DNA from: Conus ventricosus
Taxonomy: Eukaryota > Mollusca > Gastropoda > Neogastropoda > Conidae
Direction: 5' to 3'
NCBI GenBank assembly: GCA_018398815.1
Contig: CM031595.1
Coordinates: forward strand, 53,183,101 to 53,247,100
DNA length: 64,000 nt
Part shown: positions 24,566 to 38,800 of the stretch, in pieces
Position numbering within the stretch: the stretch's first letter is position 1
Layout: each line of letters begins with the position of its first letter
Program-made: the position numbers and the translations under genes
The notes under the pieces: model-generated
Seen by the model: the letters and a program-made list of their open reading frames with translations, nothing else
Database searches by the model: none
Told to the model about the DNA's origin: nothing

Positions 24566-27500
24566 AATGTCAGCACTCGCGACGCACGCACCACACACAA
24601 CACACACACACACACACACACCACCACACACACACACACACACACACCCCACACACAACACTTTCTCCTCCCTCCCTTTTCCCCTTTTCTGCCCCTCTCT
24701 TTTCAGATAAAAGTTAACAATCCTGGGGAGGGGGTCATGTTTTTTTTTTTTCTTTATTGCCAACAAAGATGATGCATTTCCATTGATGAACATGTATTTT
24801 TTAATGTCATAGGCTTTTGAGTTGTGTTAATGACGCATTTTGTAGCCTACATATCCAGTTTTGAAGGGGGAAGTATTTTTAATTGTTACTTTAAACCCAT
24901 AAAGGGGGCCCTTGTGATTTTTACATTTCTGCTTGCTTATTTTTTGTATCAGGGGCAAAAGGTATTGACGAGCCACGCTATACAATGAAAAAGGGGAAAA
25001 TAAGGTGATATGAGGGAATTTTTTAGTGTTGACATTGAAAATTTAAATGGATTTTTAAAATTTTTTTAACATTGAATTCTTTGGAAAAAGGGGTAGCCTT
25101 TGGCACCGATGATTTCCCTTTTTTTTGACCCCCCCTTTTCTTTTTCTCACTTTGCTTCTCGGGTTTCCCCGCCCCTTCTTTCATGCCCCCCCCCCCCCCC
25201 CCCACCGCCCCCCCCCTCCCCCCCCCCCCCCCTCCCCCCCCCCCCCCCCTCGCCCCCCCCCCCCCCCCCCTTTCCCCCCCGCCGCTCCATTCCCTTTCGA
25301 TCGTCGATCCATTGGGCCCAATTTGATCGGTTTTCATTTAGCGTTCTCCTAAAAAAAAGAGAGAGAGAGAAGAGGGGGGGGGGGGCACAGCGGTGCTACC
25401 CCCCCCCCCCCCCCACCCACCCCAACCCCTACAACATACTCCGTCGTGAGAAACAATAAGTTGTAGGACCTTTTTAAAAGGGGTATCGCTGAGGGAGTAT
25501 TAGCATTACATTTAACTTGGGATGTAAACGCCGCCCCGGTGATGTTTCCACCACCCCATCGAGACACACCCCCGTGTTTGTTTTGGGGGGGCGCGCGGGG
25601 CGCGGCGGTGCCGCGCGGTGCGTGGGTCGCGCGGGGTGCCGCGCGCGCCCGTGCAGATGGGGCGCGCCGGGGGAAATACCTCTGTGTATATGTAGTATAG
25701 CGTATCGCACATGCATGAAGTGTTGTGTGGTTTGGTGTTGTGTGGTGTGTGGGGGTGTTGTGGTTTTTGGGGTTTGGGGTTTTAGGTGTAGATATATGTA
25801 TGTTGTGAGTGGTGTGTGACCACTTTTTTTTTCCATTAGGCAGGTTTGATCTTCTTTATAAATCCCTATTCCTTTACATGTTTTATATTACGCTTTTTTC
25901 CCTTTTTCCTTCTTCTTCTTCTTTTTTCTTCTTCCTTCTTCTTCTTTCTTTCTCCTATGCGCCTTCAGCTTGCCTCGTTGGGCAAGCAATTTTGCTTTAA
26001 AATTTAAAAAATCTTTTTCTTCAAGTAAATTTTAATTTTCTCAATATCAGTTTTTACTTCTAGTATTTGTTAATGTTTGTTTTTTTTTTCTTTATTGTTA
26101 TTGGTTTAAATTTAAGGGCTCAACGAATTGTACTTTGTAGTTTTTGCTTTTTTTTCCCCAAATTATTTATTGGGTTTGATGTATGTGGCACGACTGAAAG
26201 CAAAAAGGCACACCCGATATGAAGGACAAAAGTAAAAAGTAAAGACAGTCAAAGCGCAATGGGTTCAATAACAAATCATCTTTGAATTGCCAAGGTCTTG
26301 GGGGATACCAAAAGAAAGGATGTATTCCATTTTTTTTTTAAAACAAAAAAAGCACTCTATTTATTTTCACAAGAACTCACTTCAAGTAAAAATTAGAGCG
26401 CCAATAAGAATGAATGGGGTTATAAGTGATTTTCTTCCAACCAATCCGATCAAGAGGATTGCAAACTATTTAATAAAACTTTTAATTTAAAAAAAAAGAA
26501 AACACAAAGAGCACATGGAATTAAAAATAGTAACACAAACAATGGGGAAAAAACTTGTATTACGAATGTCTATGACCAAATAAGGGTGAACCTCCTTCTT
26601 TGAAAATATAAAAATTAAAAAAAAGATTTAAATATCCCCGAAAAATAAAGGGAAAGGGGACGGAACTTGGGCCTTGATCCCAGCATAATTTTTAAAAAAA
26701 AAACACAAAAAACGCTCGCACGGGAAGAATTGAAATTATGCAAGATAGGCTATCAAAAGGAGAGGTTAACCAAGACACGGGCAAATTTTTAGAAAACCAA
26801 AACCGTTTTCCCCCAAAGTGGCAGAAATTTTTTTTACTTCCGACACCTTTAAACACTTAATAAAAATGCGGATTTTCGTTTGGGTACAGAACAGTCACTC
26901 TTGAACACAAAAAAATGTTTAAAAAAAAAAAGAGAGGGGTAAAGGTTCGGAAATTTAATTCTTTTCCCTTTTAAGAGGATAAGCAGAAAAAATCTGTGAA
27001 TGAAACGATTGAAAGAATCAAGGAAACAAAAAGCAACTGCCTTTTAAAAAAAAACCTGTTTGTAAAATCCCCCATGACAAATTCATTCTCAATTTTTAAC
27101 CAAATTTTTTTTAAAAAACACTAACATGGGAAAAAAGAGCAAAACAATTACATTCAGTACGCAAAAACAAAAAAGTAATGAAAAAGAAAAAAAATTGAAA
27201 AAGAAATCAAGACTTAGAAAATAAAAATTTCCTTAACGGGAAAAAGACCTGGGGAAACTTAAAAACAAAAAGGGGCACCATGAGTTAAGGGAAAACGAAA
27301 ATTGACGGAAAATAATACGATCCAGAGCGAAAAGGCATCATACGGGGGAAAAAAAGAGCAAATATTTCTGTTCACTTTAGAAAAGGGCTTTGTAAGCAAA
27401 AAATCTAAAAAAGCCCCTTATCAAGGGAAAAACTTTGACAAAACGGATGTAGTTAAAAAGCAAAGAACTATTTTGAAAATTTTTAAAGCAGAAAAAAAAA

Positions 27501-30375
27501 TTTCGAATTGAAATTGGGAAAAAATTAATAACCTGCCCAAAAAAAATCATTTGAAACCAAAAAAACCGGGGGGGGGTAAAACACATTTGAAAACAAAACC
27601 AAAGCCAAAAAAGATGGAAAAGATAAATCCGGGGAAAAACGGGATGCGGGAAACTTTTTTAAATTATTTTGAGACAATTTGTTTTTTGTCCGTCTCAAAA
27701 AAGGGGTTTCGTAATGGAGGGAAAGTCTGTAAAACAAAAAAAAGGGAAAAATAATTGGTTTCCGAAAGGAAGAAACCCCAGAGAATACTTGAAAAACGGG
27801 GACCTATCTCACTTTTTAAATGTACGTACAAATTGCTTCAGTCTGTTTGCAAACAGAATAAAAAAATGTTCTGCCCAAAACCAAAAAACGAGGGCCAGAC
27901 GGGTTTCGTTCCAGGAAGATACATGGGGAAAATTTTCGAAAAATAAACATTTAACACATTATTTAGAGGGGAATCGTACGAGGGTTATTTAAATTTGTCG
28001 ACTTCGAAAAACTTTCGATTTATTAAATGGCATACTAGTAAAATTCTGGCTGCATTTAATTTGGAAAAAGTATTTAACGATGGATAGCATCTTTTTAAAG
28101 ATAACATAAAATCTTTTCTATAGGAAAAGGGAAAAATGCTTCAAGATATACTGGGAAGAGGTTGCCGTCAAGGGGACCCATACCCATAACATTTTTTTGT
28201 GCGTAAAAAAAAGCGACCAAGAGAAGGCAGACCCCGATATCAAAGGCATAAAAATAGAAAACAGAATTTAAAATAAAACATTTGCAGACCACCACCTTTT
28301 CGTTTAAAGGGGATAAGAAATCTAAAAAGCTATTTAGAAATCTTTAAAGAATTTGAGCAAATATCTGGGCTCAAATTGGGAAATATAAAAAAAACCCTTT
28401 TAAAGTTTGTAGGTAAGAGAAAAATTCCACGAAACAAATTACCCTCTATAAAATGGATGGAACCCCTCGTATTCAAAATTCTAGGACGTGGTTTACGAAT
28501 AGTCTTCAGAAAAACGGAAATTTAAAAAAGAAAACAAATTCGAGAAGTCCAAAACCTGTTCAAAAAAGGGCAAAAAAATAAAACACCATTGGAGAGTACT
28601 GTGCTCAAACATTATACTATCAAAACTGGTGTACTTTTTGGGTCCTCTTAAACCCAATCCTCCTGATCCCCCGATCGCTTTATTTCAGAAAAGTGTTTCA
28701 AATTTGTTTGTAAAATAAAAATGATAAAATCAAAAAAAATACCAAAACTAAAAACAAAAGGATGGGAAGGGATACCCACCGAAAAAAAAATCGCTCCTTA
28801 AAAACGCCGGAACGGAAGGTGTAATGTAACCCCCAATGGAAAAAAATATTTCATTCATTTTGTCCCAAATAGGTACTTGACGCATATGGCCCGACGATTG
28901 TTGAAAGCAATGTTATAACGATTTTGGAAAGGAGCTTTTCGTCAACAAAGACGTAAACATTTGAATTTAAAGAAAGACAGATTTAGCCATGAACCATCAT
29001 TTTAATGAAAAGTTAAAAATTAGAAAAAACCCTTCTTTTACAAAAATGGGTGCAGAACAACAATTTTTTTTCAAACTTTACTCGACGAGGATGGTAACTT
29101 TCTAACTGCCATGAACTGTCGGAGAAAATTGGCTTTCTACAATTTTTTTAACCAAAACTGCGTCGTTCGATCAAAGCTTATACAAAGAAGAGAAGATTGA
29201 AATTGATATAACTTGGGAATGATAAAACTTTTGCACTTCAAAAAAATTTTAGTGTTAAAAAAGGACACGTCTATTTCGAATTTTGGTGGAAACCAGAAGT
29301 TCTTACCATTATGCTTTTATCAAGTGGGGAACAACGTCTTCTAACCATTGATTGGGAGAGTCTGAAAGATTCAGAAAATTAAAGAAAAAAACGAAAAAGG
29401 TTCCAATTTTAAATATGCCCAGAATTCTGGGAACAAATAGTGTTTTGAAAAGTAGCAAATTATTTATAGCCAAATAAAATTTTTTTCATCACGAAAAGAA
29501 ACCCAATTTAAACCCCTATCGGGGAATGGAGTTTACCCGTATTTTCTGGAAAACCTGAAAAAAGTTCTGTAATTAACTTTCACACTGTTAAGATTATCCC
29601 TTAACGTGGAGATGATTATTTGGGACGGGTGAAAAACAAAAACCGACGATACTAACCGATAAAATTTAAAAGGAAAAATTTTATAAAAAGAAAAATTTAA
29701 AAAACAAAAAAAAAACTAAACATGTTTTTTGAAGGGATGGACTATAACATAAATGGGAAAAATATGTCATTAATGGAGAAATTATGCAACATACTTAAAA
29801 AATGGCACTTTAACAAAATCTAGGGAACAAAAAGGAAAAAATCATGGAAGGAACCAAGGGGTCGGGTAGGGGGGTGTAGTGACGTAAGTTAAAAGTACTG
29901 TAAACCTTTTCCTCTATCTAACCGCCGCAGCCTGGGGAAAACGCATTTAATCCATTATGAATTTTTCGGGTGTTGACCGGTTTTTAAAAAAAAAAAAACA
30001 GTACTTTGTATGCGTTTGGGTATTCCACTGTGGATTAATGATTGATTTATTATGCTATTTGTCATTGTGTTTCGACAATTTAAAAAAAAAGGAATATTTT
30101 TCGACCAAAGAAGGGGCTATTCTCAAAAGAAATTTGCTCCGATCTTTTCAATCGAAAAGAAAGAGCCCCATGCTACTGTTCATAAATTTTTGTACGTCAA
30201 AGCCCCCTAAATGTTTAACTGGGGTCAATTAACATACACAAGCAAAAAACCCCTTTTTACACACAAAAATAAATAGAAATATAAAATTTAAAAAAAAAAA
30301 AAATCTTTTCCGCGAGAAAAAACACGGGCAACCCAAATTAATTAACTAATATTAAAATCCCGTCAAAAAAAAAAA
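24566..30375 (+). mobile_element. Degraded copy of the nested L1/Tx1-like LINE insertion
   Basis: Collinear with the clean insertion 34143-40272. It has the same CA tract after the target site (24590-24660), C-rich block (25180-25290), CG-rich block (25580-25680), TTC tract (25910-25950), ORF2 region (26250-29850) and poly(A) end followed by the EN-coding part of the outer LINE. It is about 5% shorter, with homopolymer errors, so it is likely the same locus read at low accuracy. Confidence 0.75.
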
Positions 30376-31694
30376 AAACACATCTTTTATGTAAGTGATA
30401 AAACGTGTCGGACAGTAAAAAGAAATCAGCCTGCTTTGTTGAAACGGTTTTTTGGGCTTCTCCAATATATCGCCTCGTGTCTTTTTCAACCTCCCAATAT
30501 CAACACTCTAATCAACTAAATTCTATAACTTTCTTCCTTGCGCGAGCGTTTTTTTGAATGTTTATAATTGATAACCTTACAAAGTTCAAAACCAATTCCA
30601 GTCCCCTGCCATTATTATGTTGGAACATTTTAAAACTTCATTTTTTTAAATTTTATATTTCAAAGAAAAATGGTTTTTATCATTTTTTTGGTCCATAGAT
30701 ATTCGCTAATACTAAATCTTTTCCCATTGATTAAAGTTTTCTATTATGTAATTACCAGGCATCTTCAATAGTTTTCTTTTTTTTGAATTTAAATTATTAT
30801 TAAAGATATTGCAACACCCCTTGATCGAGATTTTTGAAGCAAATACACATTCATAACCCCATTCACTTCTTTTCTGACGTCTAATTTACTTGTGAAATGG
30901 GGGTCTTGTAGAAAAGAATAAAGGGATTGTTTTTTTTCTTAAAATTGAAACCATCCTTTTTTTTTTGGGGTATCCCCGAGACCGGCAAATTTAAAATGAA
31001 ATCGCTACAGAGTCCATTCCTCTTAAATACCTACTTTTCTATGTTTTTTTCTCCCAGCCTAAAGGTGCCATTTTGTTTTTTTTAGCTGGCTGCTCAACTT
31101 CGACACATGACAATTAAGAAAAAGACAAAAACATATGCCCAAAACACAAAAGCCCTACGAAAAAAACAAACTACCAGACTACAAACACACAAATTTTTAA
31201 GTCAAAAATGAGTCAAAATTTGCTTACCCCAAAGCAGGGGGCGCAGGCGCAGAGAAGAAGAAGAAAAAAGAAGAAGAAGAAGAAAAAGAAGAAGAGAAAA
31301 AAAAACAAGAAAAAAAAAATGAAGAAGAACGAGAAAAAAGAACCCAATAGCCTTAATGGAACATATAGATAAGCTAAACAAAAAAAGCCAAGCCGACTTT
31401 TGAAGAAAAAAATGAAACATACTTCCCTTCTGTAACTGACAAATAATGAAATAAGCGAGCGCCACACACATACACACATACGCGCGTGTGCCCCACACAC
31501 ACACACACACACACACACACCCACACACACAAAACACACACAACACACACAAACCAACACACCCTCACGCTCGCACGCACGCACGCACCCTCACCAAAAA
31601 GGAAAAAGGGAAAAGGGGGGAGCGGTCGGGTGTGGGAAACATTCTCACGCGCCGATGGGGAGCTAATGTACTTGTGAACACAAATCCACGACCG
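30376..31694 (-). pseudogene. Degraded copy of the outer LINE 5' part
   Basis: Corresponds to clean 40285-41645: the endonuclease-coding part (30376-31030), GAA tract (31255-31310), CA tract (31495-31555) and the CACGACCG flank before the Polinton end. No usable frame survives. Confidence 0.75.
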
Positions 31695-31885
31695 AGAGAA
31701 CGAATAATACCAACCTAGCTCAACCGCCCCAACCATTTGGGCGGTTGCCCTAGGGTAGGGATTTATTCGTTTCTAACTAGAAACCCTCAAACTCATCTGT
31801 GTAAGATTAACGTTTTTTATACTAATTTTTCAAACTTTTTAGATTTTTTTTTTGCTTAAAAACCTTGTTTTCCTGATCATTTTCC
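31695..31885. mobile_element. Degraded copy of the Polinton left end
   Basis: Starts AGAGAACG directly after ACCG, carries a noisy version of the terminal hairpin with its TCAACCAG-like loop, and continues into sequence matching the ATPase 3' end (clean 41742-41835). It breaks off at about 31885, where sequence switches without a gap into the middle of the minus-strand LINE. This is the junction between the poor and the clean sequence. Confidence 0.8.
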
Positions 31886-31889
31886 CCCT

Positions 31890-34142
31890 CTTTAAAACAA
31901 AAAACTGTTCAAGTGGCTAAATTCTGTACTTTTCGTATAACTCTACCTGTTTGCAGAACCTTTGATATGCTTGAAAAACTCCTTTCCAAAATTTGTTAAT
32001 GATACTGTTTTCAGTAAATCTATCAGGACCATATGCCTCAAGAATACTTACTTCGGGACATAATGAATGTAATATTATTTTCCACTCACTATTGTACATG
32101 TACGCTTTCCTTATCCAGGCGATTGTCAAGGAGCTGATGTACATTTCAGGTCGGGTATACCTATCCCTCCCTTCTGTAATCATGTACCGAGTATTTTCTT
32201 TTAATTTTATCATTTTTGTTGTTCCAAACAAATTTGAAACACATATTCTGTAATAAAGCAATCTGGGAATCAGGAGGATTCGGTAAAAGGATCCATAAGT
32301 ACACCAATTTTGATAGCACTAATGATTTGAGCACAGCTACTCTACCTAATGGTGTTATTATTCTTTTTGTCCATATTTGAACAAGGTTTGGACTTCTGAG
32401 AATTTATCTTTCATATTAATTTCCGTCATATCCGATAGCCTATTCGTAACCACAGTCCTAGAATTTTGAATTTTGAGGGGTTCCATTCCATTTCATAGTG
32501 GGGTAAATATGTTTTTCGTAGAGTTTTTATCTATACCTAACCAAACATTAAACGTTTTTTCATAGTTCAATTTCAGTCCTGTTATTTGCTCAAATTCATA
32601 AAGGTTTGTAAATAACTTTTCATATGATTTCTTATCTCCTTCTAATATAAAGGTGGTGTCGTCTGCAAACTGATTTATCTTAAATTCTGTGTTTTCTATC
32701 TTTATGCCTTTGATATCGTTATCTTGCCTTTATTTGTTCGCTAGTACTTCAACACACAAAACAAATAGATATGGAGATATAGGGTCCCCTTGGCGACAAC
32801 CTCTTCCAATTGAAAAACATGATGACACTTTCCCGTTCACTATTACGTAAGACTTTATCTTATCGTAAAAAGATGATATCCATCGTTGTATTCCGTTTCC
32901 GAATCCAAATGCAGCCAGAATTTTATTCATATATGACCAGTTAACTGAATCGAAAGCTTTCTCAAAATCGACAGAAATTAATAACCCTCGTAAGCGATTC
33001 ACTTCTAAATAAGAAATTAAATCGTATATTGTTCTTAAACTATCATCTATATATCTACCTGGAACGAATCCCGTTTGGTCCTCGTTTATGAGTTTTGGGT
33101 AAAACCATTTTTACTCTGTTTGCGATACAGGCTGAAGCAATTTTGTAGGTTACATTTAGAAGTGAGATAGGTCTCCAGTTCTTCAAGAATTCTCGCGGTT
33201 TTCTCTCCTTTAGGAAGACCAATAATTATTCCTTCTTTTTGTGTTATAGACATTTCCTCCATTACTGTACCCCTCATTTAGAGAGAACGGACAACAAAAT
33301 CTCCTAACTGTCTCCAAAAGAATTTAAAGAAATTTACTGTCATACCATCTGTTCCAGGACTCTTATCATTTTCCATATTTTTTAGGACTTTGGTGGCTTC
33401 TTCTAAAGTGATTAATCCCTCCAACTGTTCGGATTCTAGCTGACTGAGTTTTGGCAGGTTATCTACATAATTTCCAATCTCAATATCACTTACTTCCTTT
33501 TCTGTGTATAAGTTTTCATAATAGTTCTTTGTCTCTTTTAACATATCATCCGTTTCTGTCAGAGTTGTTCCTTGGTCCGTGACAAGTTTAAGCATTCTTT
33601 TGCTTTCAAAATTCCTTTTCTCCAGTGAACAGAAATATTTGCTCATTTTTTCCCCGTATGATGCCCATTTGGCTCTGGATCGAATCATTATTCCGTCAAT
33701 TTTCGTTTTCCTTAACTCACTCAGCTCTTCCTTTTCGTTTTTCAAGATCTCACAGTCTGTTTCCAGTAAGCCATTTTTGTTTTCCAAATCTTGTATTGCT
33801 TTTTCAATTTGTTTTTCTTTTTCATTTCTATTTTTGCGAATACTGAATGTTATTGTGTCTGCTCTGATTTCCATAATCAGAGTTTCTAAAAATAATTGGT
33901 CTGAAATTGAGAACTGGATTTGATCATTTAGGATATTACTGACAGAGTGTTTATTGTAAGGTAATAATGCATATTGTCCCTTGATTTTTTCAATCGTTTC
34001 ATTGACCAGATTTACATATTGTTTGTCTCTCAAAAGAGAAGAATTAAATTTCCAGAATCCTTTATGCCTCTCTTCTTTTTTAAAAGCAACATTTATGTAT
34101 ATCAAAGAGTGATCTGTCTTGTATCCAAACAAAATGTCAGCA
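31890..34142 (-). pseudogene. Outer L1/Tx1-like LINE, 3' part of ORF2
   Basis: Minus-strand continuation of the ORF2 that begins at 40938. It includes the end of the endonuclease domain (FGYKTDHSLI), the linker, KSPGTDGMTVNFF (34231-33278 frame), the NWRPISLLN region, VDFEKAFDSVNWSYM and GRGCRQGDPISPYLF (33002-32730 frame) and FADDTT near 32650. Frames are broken several times between 33280 and 31917. Motifs fit the L1/Tx1 group. The 3' end is cut off at the junction near 31885. It joins 40273-40938 once the nested insertion is subtracted. Confidence 0.85.
34131..34142. repeat. Target-site duplication, left copy
   Basis: AAAATGTCAGCA, repeated exactly at 40273-40284, flanks the nested LINE insertion. 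It lies inside the coding sequence of the outer LINE. Confidence 0.9.
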
Positions 34143-34152
34143 CTCGCGAGCG

Positions 34153-34157
<5 letters not shown>

Positions 34158-34231
<74 letters not shown>
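34158..34231. repeat. (CA)n microsatellite in LINE leader
   Basis: Uninterrupted CA dinucleotides immediately downstream of the insertion's 5' boundary. Confidence 0.95.
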
Positions 34232-34233
<2 letters not shown>

Positions 34234-35321
34234 TTTCTCCTCCCTCCCTCTCCCTTTCTGCCCCTCTCTTTTTCTAGATAATAAGTTAACTATCCTGTGG
34301 AGGGCGTCATGTTTTTTTTTTCTTTATTGCCAACAGATAGATGATGCATTGCCATTGTATGAACATGTATTTACTAATGTCATGAGGGTCTTTTGAGTTG
34401 TGTTATATGACATGCATTCTGTAGCCTACATATCCAGTTTTGAAGGGCGAAGTATTTCTAATTGTTATCTTTAAACCTATAATGGGTCATTGTGATTTTT
34501 TACATTTCTGCTTGTCTTATTTTGTTGTATCAGGAGGCAAATGTGTAGTTGACGAGCCACGTCTATACACTATGTAAAGGGAATATTAGAGGTGATGATG
34601 ATGGAGATTTTTCATGTGTTGACATTGAAAATGAAATGGATGTTTAATTTTTATAACATTGAATTCTTTGGAACATGGATAGCCTTAGGCACCGATGAGT
34701 TCATTTTTTGACCCCACTTTGCTTTTTCTCACTTAAGCTTCTCGGTTTCCCCGCCCCTTCTTGCATGCCCCCCCCCCCCCCCCCCACCGCTCCCCCCCCC
34801 TCCTCCGCCCCCCCCCCTCCTCGCCCCCCCCCCCCCTCGCCCCCCCCCCTTCCCCCTCGGCCGCTCCATTCCTCTTCGATCGTCGATCCATTGGCCAAGT
34901 TTGCATCGGTTTTCATTCAGCGTTCTTCCTTAAAAAAAAGAGAGAGAGAGAGAGAGAGGGGGGGGGGGGCACATGCGGTGCATGATCCCCCCCCCCCCAC
35001 CCACCCCAACCCCTTACATCATACTCCGTGCGTGAGAAACAATAAGTTGTATGGACCTTTTTAAGGCGTATCAGCTGAGCAGTATTAGCATTACATTGAA
35101 CTGCATGTAAACGCGCGCCCGCGTGAGTGATGTTCCACACCCCATCGAGACACGACCGCCCGTGTTCTGTTTTGGGCGGGCGCGCGGGTGCGCGCGCGGG
35201 TGCGCGCGCGGGGTGCGTGGGTGCGCGCGCGGGTGCACGCGCGCGCCAGTGCAGATGCGGGCGCGCGCGGGCTGAAATACCTCTGTGTATATGTATGTAT
35301 ATGTACGTATGCGCACATGCA

Positions 35322-35327
<6 letters not shown>

Positions 35328-35374
<47 letters not shown>

Positions 35375-35570
35375 TGTGTGGTGTGTGTGTATGTGTGTAT
35401 GTATATATGTATGTGTGTGAGTGTGTGTGTGTACACACTTTTTTTTTCCATTAGGTCAGGTTTGTTCATTCTTTATGATAATACCCTATTGCCTTTACAT
35501 GTTGAGTATTACGCTTTTCTTCTTCTTCTTCTTCTTCTTCTTCTTCTTCTTCTTCTTCTTCTTCTTCTTC
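35328..35570. repeat. (GT)n and (TTC)n tracts in LINE leader
   Basis: GT-rich tract at 35328-35432 and a perfect TTC tract at 35518-35570. The outer LINE has the reverse-complement equivalents (GAA 41187-41228, CA 41435-41495), so these tracts belong to the LINE 5' leader rather than to host DNA. Confidence 0.9.
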
Positions 35571-35888
35571 TCCTATGCGCCTTCAGCTTGCCTGCGTTGG
35601 TCAAGCAATTTTTGACTTAAATTGGAATTAAAATCTTTGCTTCATAGTATTGTAGATTTACTGCAATATGCAGTTGTTTACTTCTATGTATTTGTTAATG
35701 TTTGTGTTGTTTTTCTTGATTGTTCATTGGTTAGATTCAAGTGGCTCAACTGAATTGTACTTGTGTATGTTCTTGCTTTTTTCCCTAATTATTTATTGGT
35801 TAGATGTATGTGGCACGACTGAAAGCAAAAGGCACACCCTGATGAGTGAAGAGACAAAATGTAGAAAAGTAAAGACAGTCAAAGCGCA

Positions 35889-38800
35889 ATGGATTCAATA
35901 ACAATATCATCTTTGAATTGCCAAGGTCTTGGAGGATACTCAAAAAGAAAGGATGTATTCCATTTTTTTAAGACAAAAACAGCACTCTATTTATTTTCTA
36001 CAAGATACTCATCTTACAAGTAAATTAGAGCGCCAGATAAGAACTGAATGGGGTTATGAATGTGTATTTGCTTCCAACAATTCTCGATCAAGAGGAGTTG
36101 CAATACTATTCAATAATAACTTTGAATTCAAAATAAAGAAAACTATCAAAGATGCACATGGTAATTATATAATAGTAACTATCAATACAATGGGAAAAGA
36201 CTTAGTATTAGCGAATGTCTATGGACCAAATAAGGATGAACCGTCCTTCTTTGAAAATATAAAATTAAAAATAGAAGATTTAAATATCCCCGATATAATA
36301 ATGGCAGGGGACTGGAACTTGGTCCTTGATCCCAGCATAGATTATTACAATTATAAACACATTAACAACGCTTGCGCACAGGAAGAAGTTACGGAAATTA
36401 TGTCAAGATTAGAGCTAGTCGATATATGGAGAGAGTTGAACCAAGACACGAGGCGATATACCTGGAGAAGACCAAAACCGTTTCAACAAAGTAGGCTAGA
36501 TTTCTTTTTACTGTCCGACACCTTAATCACTTATATAGAAGATGCTGATATTTCGTTCGGATACAGAACAGATCACTCTTTGATACACATAAATATTGTT
36601 TTTAAAAAAGAAGAGAGGTGTAAAGGGTTCTGGAAATTTAATTCTTCCCTTCTAAGAGATAAGCAGTATGTAAATCTAGTGAATGAAACGATTGAAAGAA
36701 TCAAGGAACAATATGCATTACTGCCTTATAATAAAAACTCTGTTAGTAAAATCCCGCATGATCAAATTCAGTTCTCAATTTCAGACCAATTATTTTTAGA
36801 AACACTAATCATGGAAATAAGAGCAGAAACAATTACATTCAGTATTCGCAAAAACAGAAAAAGTAATGAAAAAGAAAAAGAAATTGAAAAGAAATACAAG
36901 ACTTAGAAAGTAAAAATCGCTTAACGGAAACAGACCTGGAGATCTTAAAAACAAAAAGGAGCAGCTCAGTGAGTTAAGGAAATCGAAAATTGACGGAATA
37001 ATAATACGATCCAGAGCGAAATGGGCATCATACGGGGAAAAAATGAGCAAATATTTCTGTTCACTTGAGAAAAGGAACTTCGTAAGCAAAAGAATGCTTA
37101 AACTAGTCACTGATCAAGGAACAACTTTGACAGAAACGGATGATATGTTAAAAGAGACAAAGAACTATTATGAAAATTTATATGCAGAAAAGGAAATATT
37201 CGATATTGAAATTGGAAAATATGTAGATAACCTGCCAAAACTAAGTCAGTTAGAATCCAAACACCTGGGGGGAGTAATCACATTAGAAGAAGCTACCAAA
37301 GTCCTAAAAAAGATGGAAAATGATAAGAGTCCTGGAACAGACGGCATGACGGTAAACTTCTTTAAATTATTCTGGAGACAATTAGATTTTGTTGTCCGTT
37401 CTCTAAATGAGGGTTACAGTAATGGAGGAATGTCTGTAACACAAAAAGAAGGAATAATAATTGGTCTTCCGAAAGGAGAGAAACCGAGAGAATACTTGAA
37501 GAACTGGAGACCTATCTCACTTTTAAATGTAACGTACAAAATTGCTTCAGTCTGTATTGCAAACAGAATAAAAAAATGTTCTGCCAAAGCTCATAAACGA
37601 GGACCAGACGGGTTTCGTTCCAGGAAGATACATAGGAGATAGTTTACGAACAATATACGATTTAACACATTATTTAGAGGTGAATCGCTTACGAGGGTTA
37701 TTAATTTCTGTCGACTTCGAAAAAGCTTTCGATTCAGTTAACTGGTCATACATGAGTAAAATTCTGGCTGCATTCAGATTTGGAAAAAGTATTCAACGAT
37801 GGATAGCATCTTTTTACGATAACATAAAGTCTTACGTGATAGTGAATGGGAAAGTGTCTTCAAGTTTTATACTTGGAAGAGGTTGCCGTCAAGGGGACCC
37901 TATATCTCCATATCTATTTGTTTTGTGCGTAGAAATACTAGCGACCAAGAGAAGGCAAGACCCCGATATCAAAGGCATAAAAATAGAAAATACAGAATTC
38001 AAAATAAATCAGTTTGCAGACGACACCACCTTTACGTTAGAAGGAGATAAGAAATCATATGAAAAGCTATTTAGAAATCTTTACGAATTTGAGCAAATAT
38101 CTGGACTCAAATTGAACTATGAAAAAACCTTTAATGTTTGGTTAGGTACAGAGAAAAATTCCACGAAAACATATTTACCCTACTATAAAATGGAATGGAA
38201 CCCCTCGTAGTTCAAAATTCTAGGACTGTGGTTTACGAATAGTCTATCAGATATGACGGAAATTAATATGAAATACAAATTCGCAGAAGTCCAAAACCTG
38301 TTCAAAATATGGTCAAAAAGAATAATAACACCATTAGGTAGAGTAGCTGTGCTCAAATCATTAGTACTATCAAAACTGGTGTACTTATGGATCCTCTTAC
38401 CGAATCCTCCTGATCCCCAGATCGCTTCATTGCAGAAAATGTGTTTCAAATTTGTTTGTAATAATAAAAATGATAAAATCAAAAGAAAATACTCAATACA
38501 TAATATACAAAAAGGAGGATAGGTATACCCGACCTGAAAATATATATCAGCTCCTTAAAAATCGCCTGGATACGGAAGGTGTATATGTACGACCACAAGT
38601 GGAAAAAAATATTACATTCATTATGTCCCGAAATAGGTATCATTGACGCATATGGCCCTGACAGATTTGTTGAAAGCAATGTTATAAACAGATTTTGGAA
38701 AGGAGTCTTTCAGTCATATCAAAGATTCTGTAAACAGTTAGAATTAACTGAAAGTACAGATTTAGCCACTGAACCTATCTTTTGTAATGAAAAGTTCAAA

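Larger units (their letters stand above)
3040..31885. other. Low-accuracy sequence patch (probable raw-read gap fill)
   Basis: From about 3040 the text changes abruptly: runs of A, T, C or G up to tens of bases, small deletions throughout and no long reading frame. Clean sequence with long frames resumes at about 31885. The final third repeats the adjacent clean segment with many indels. The simplest reading is an unpolished long read used to bridge two polished contigs, with the right-hand overlap not collapsed. Features within this patch are reported with reduced confidence, and frameshifts here should not be read as biology. Confidence 0.8.
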
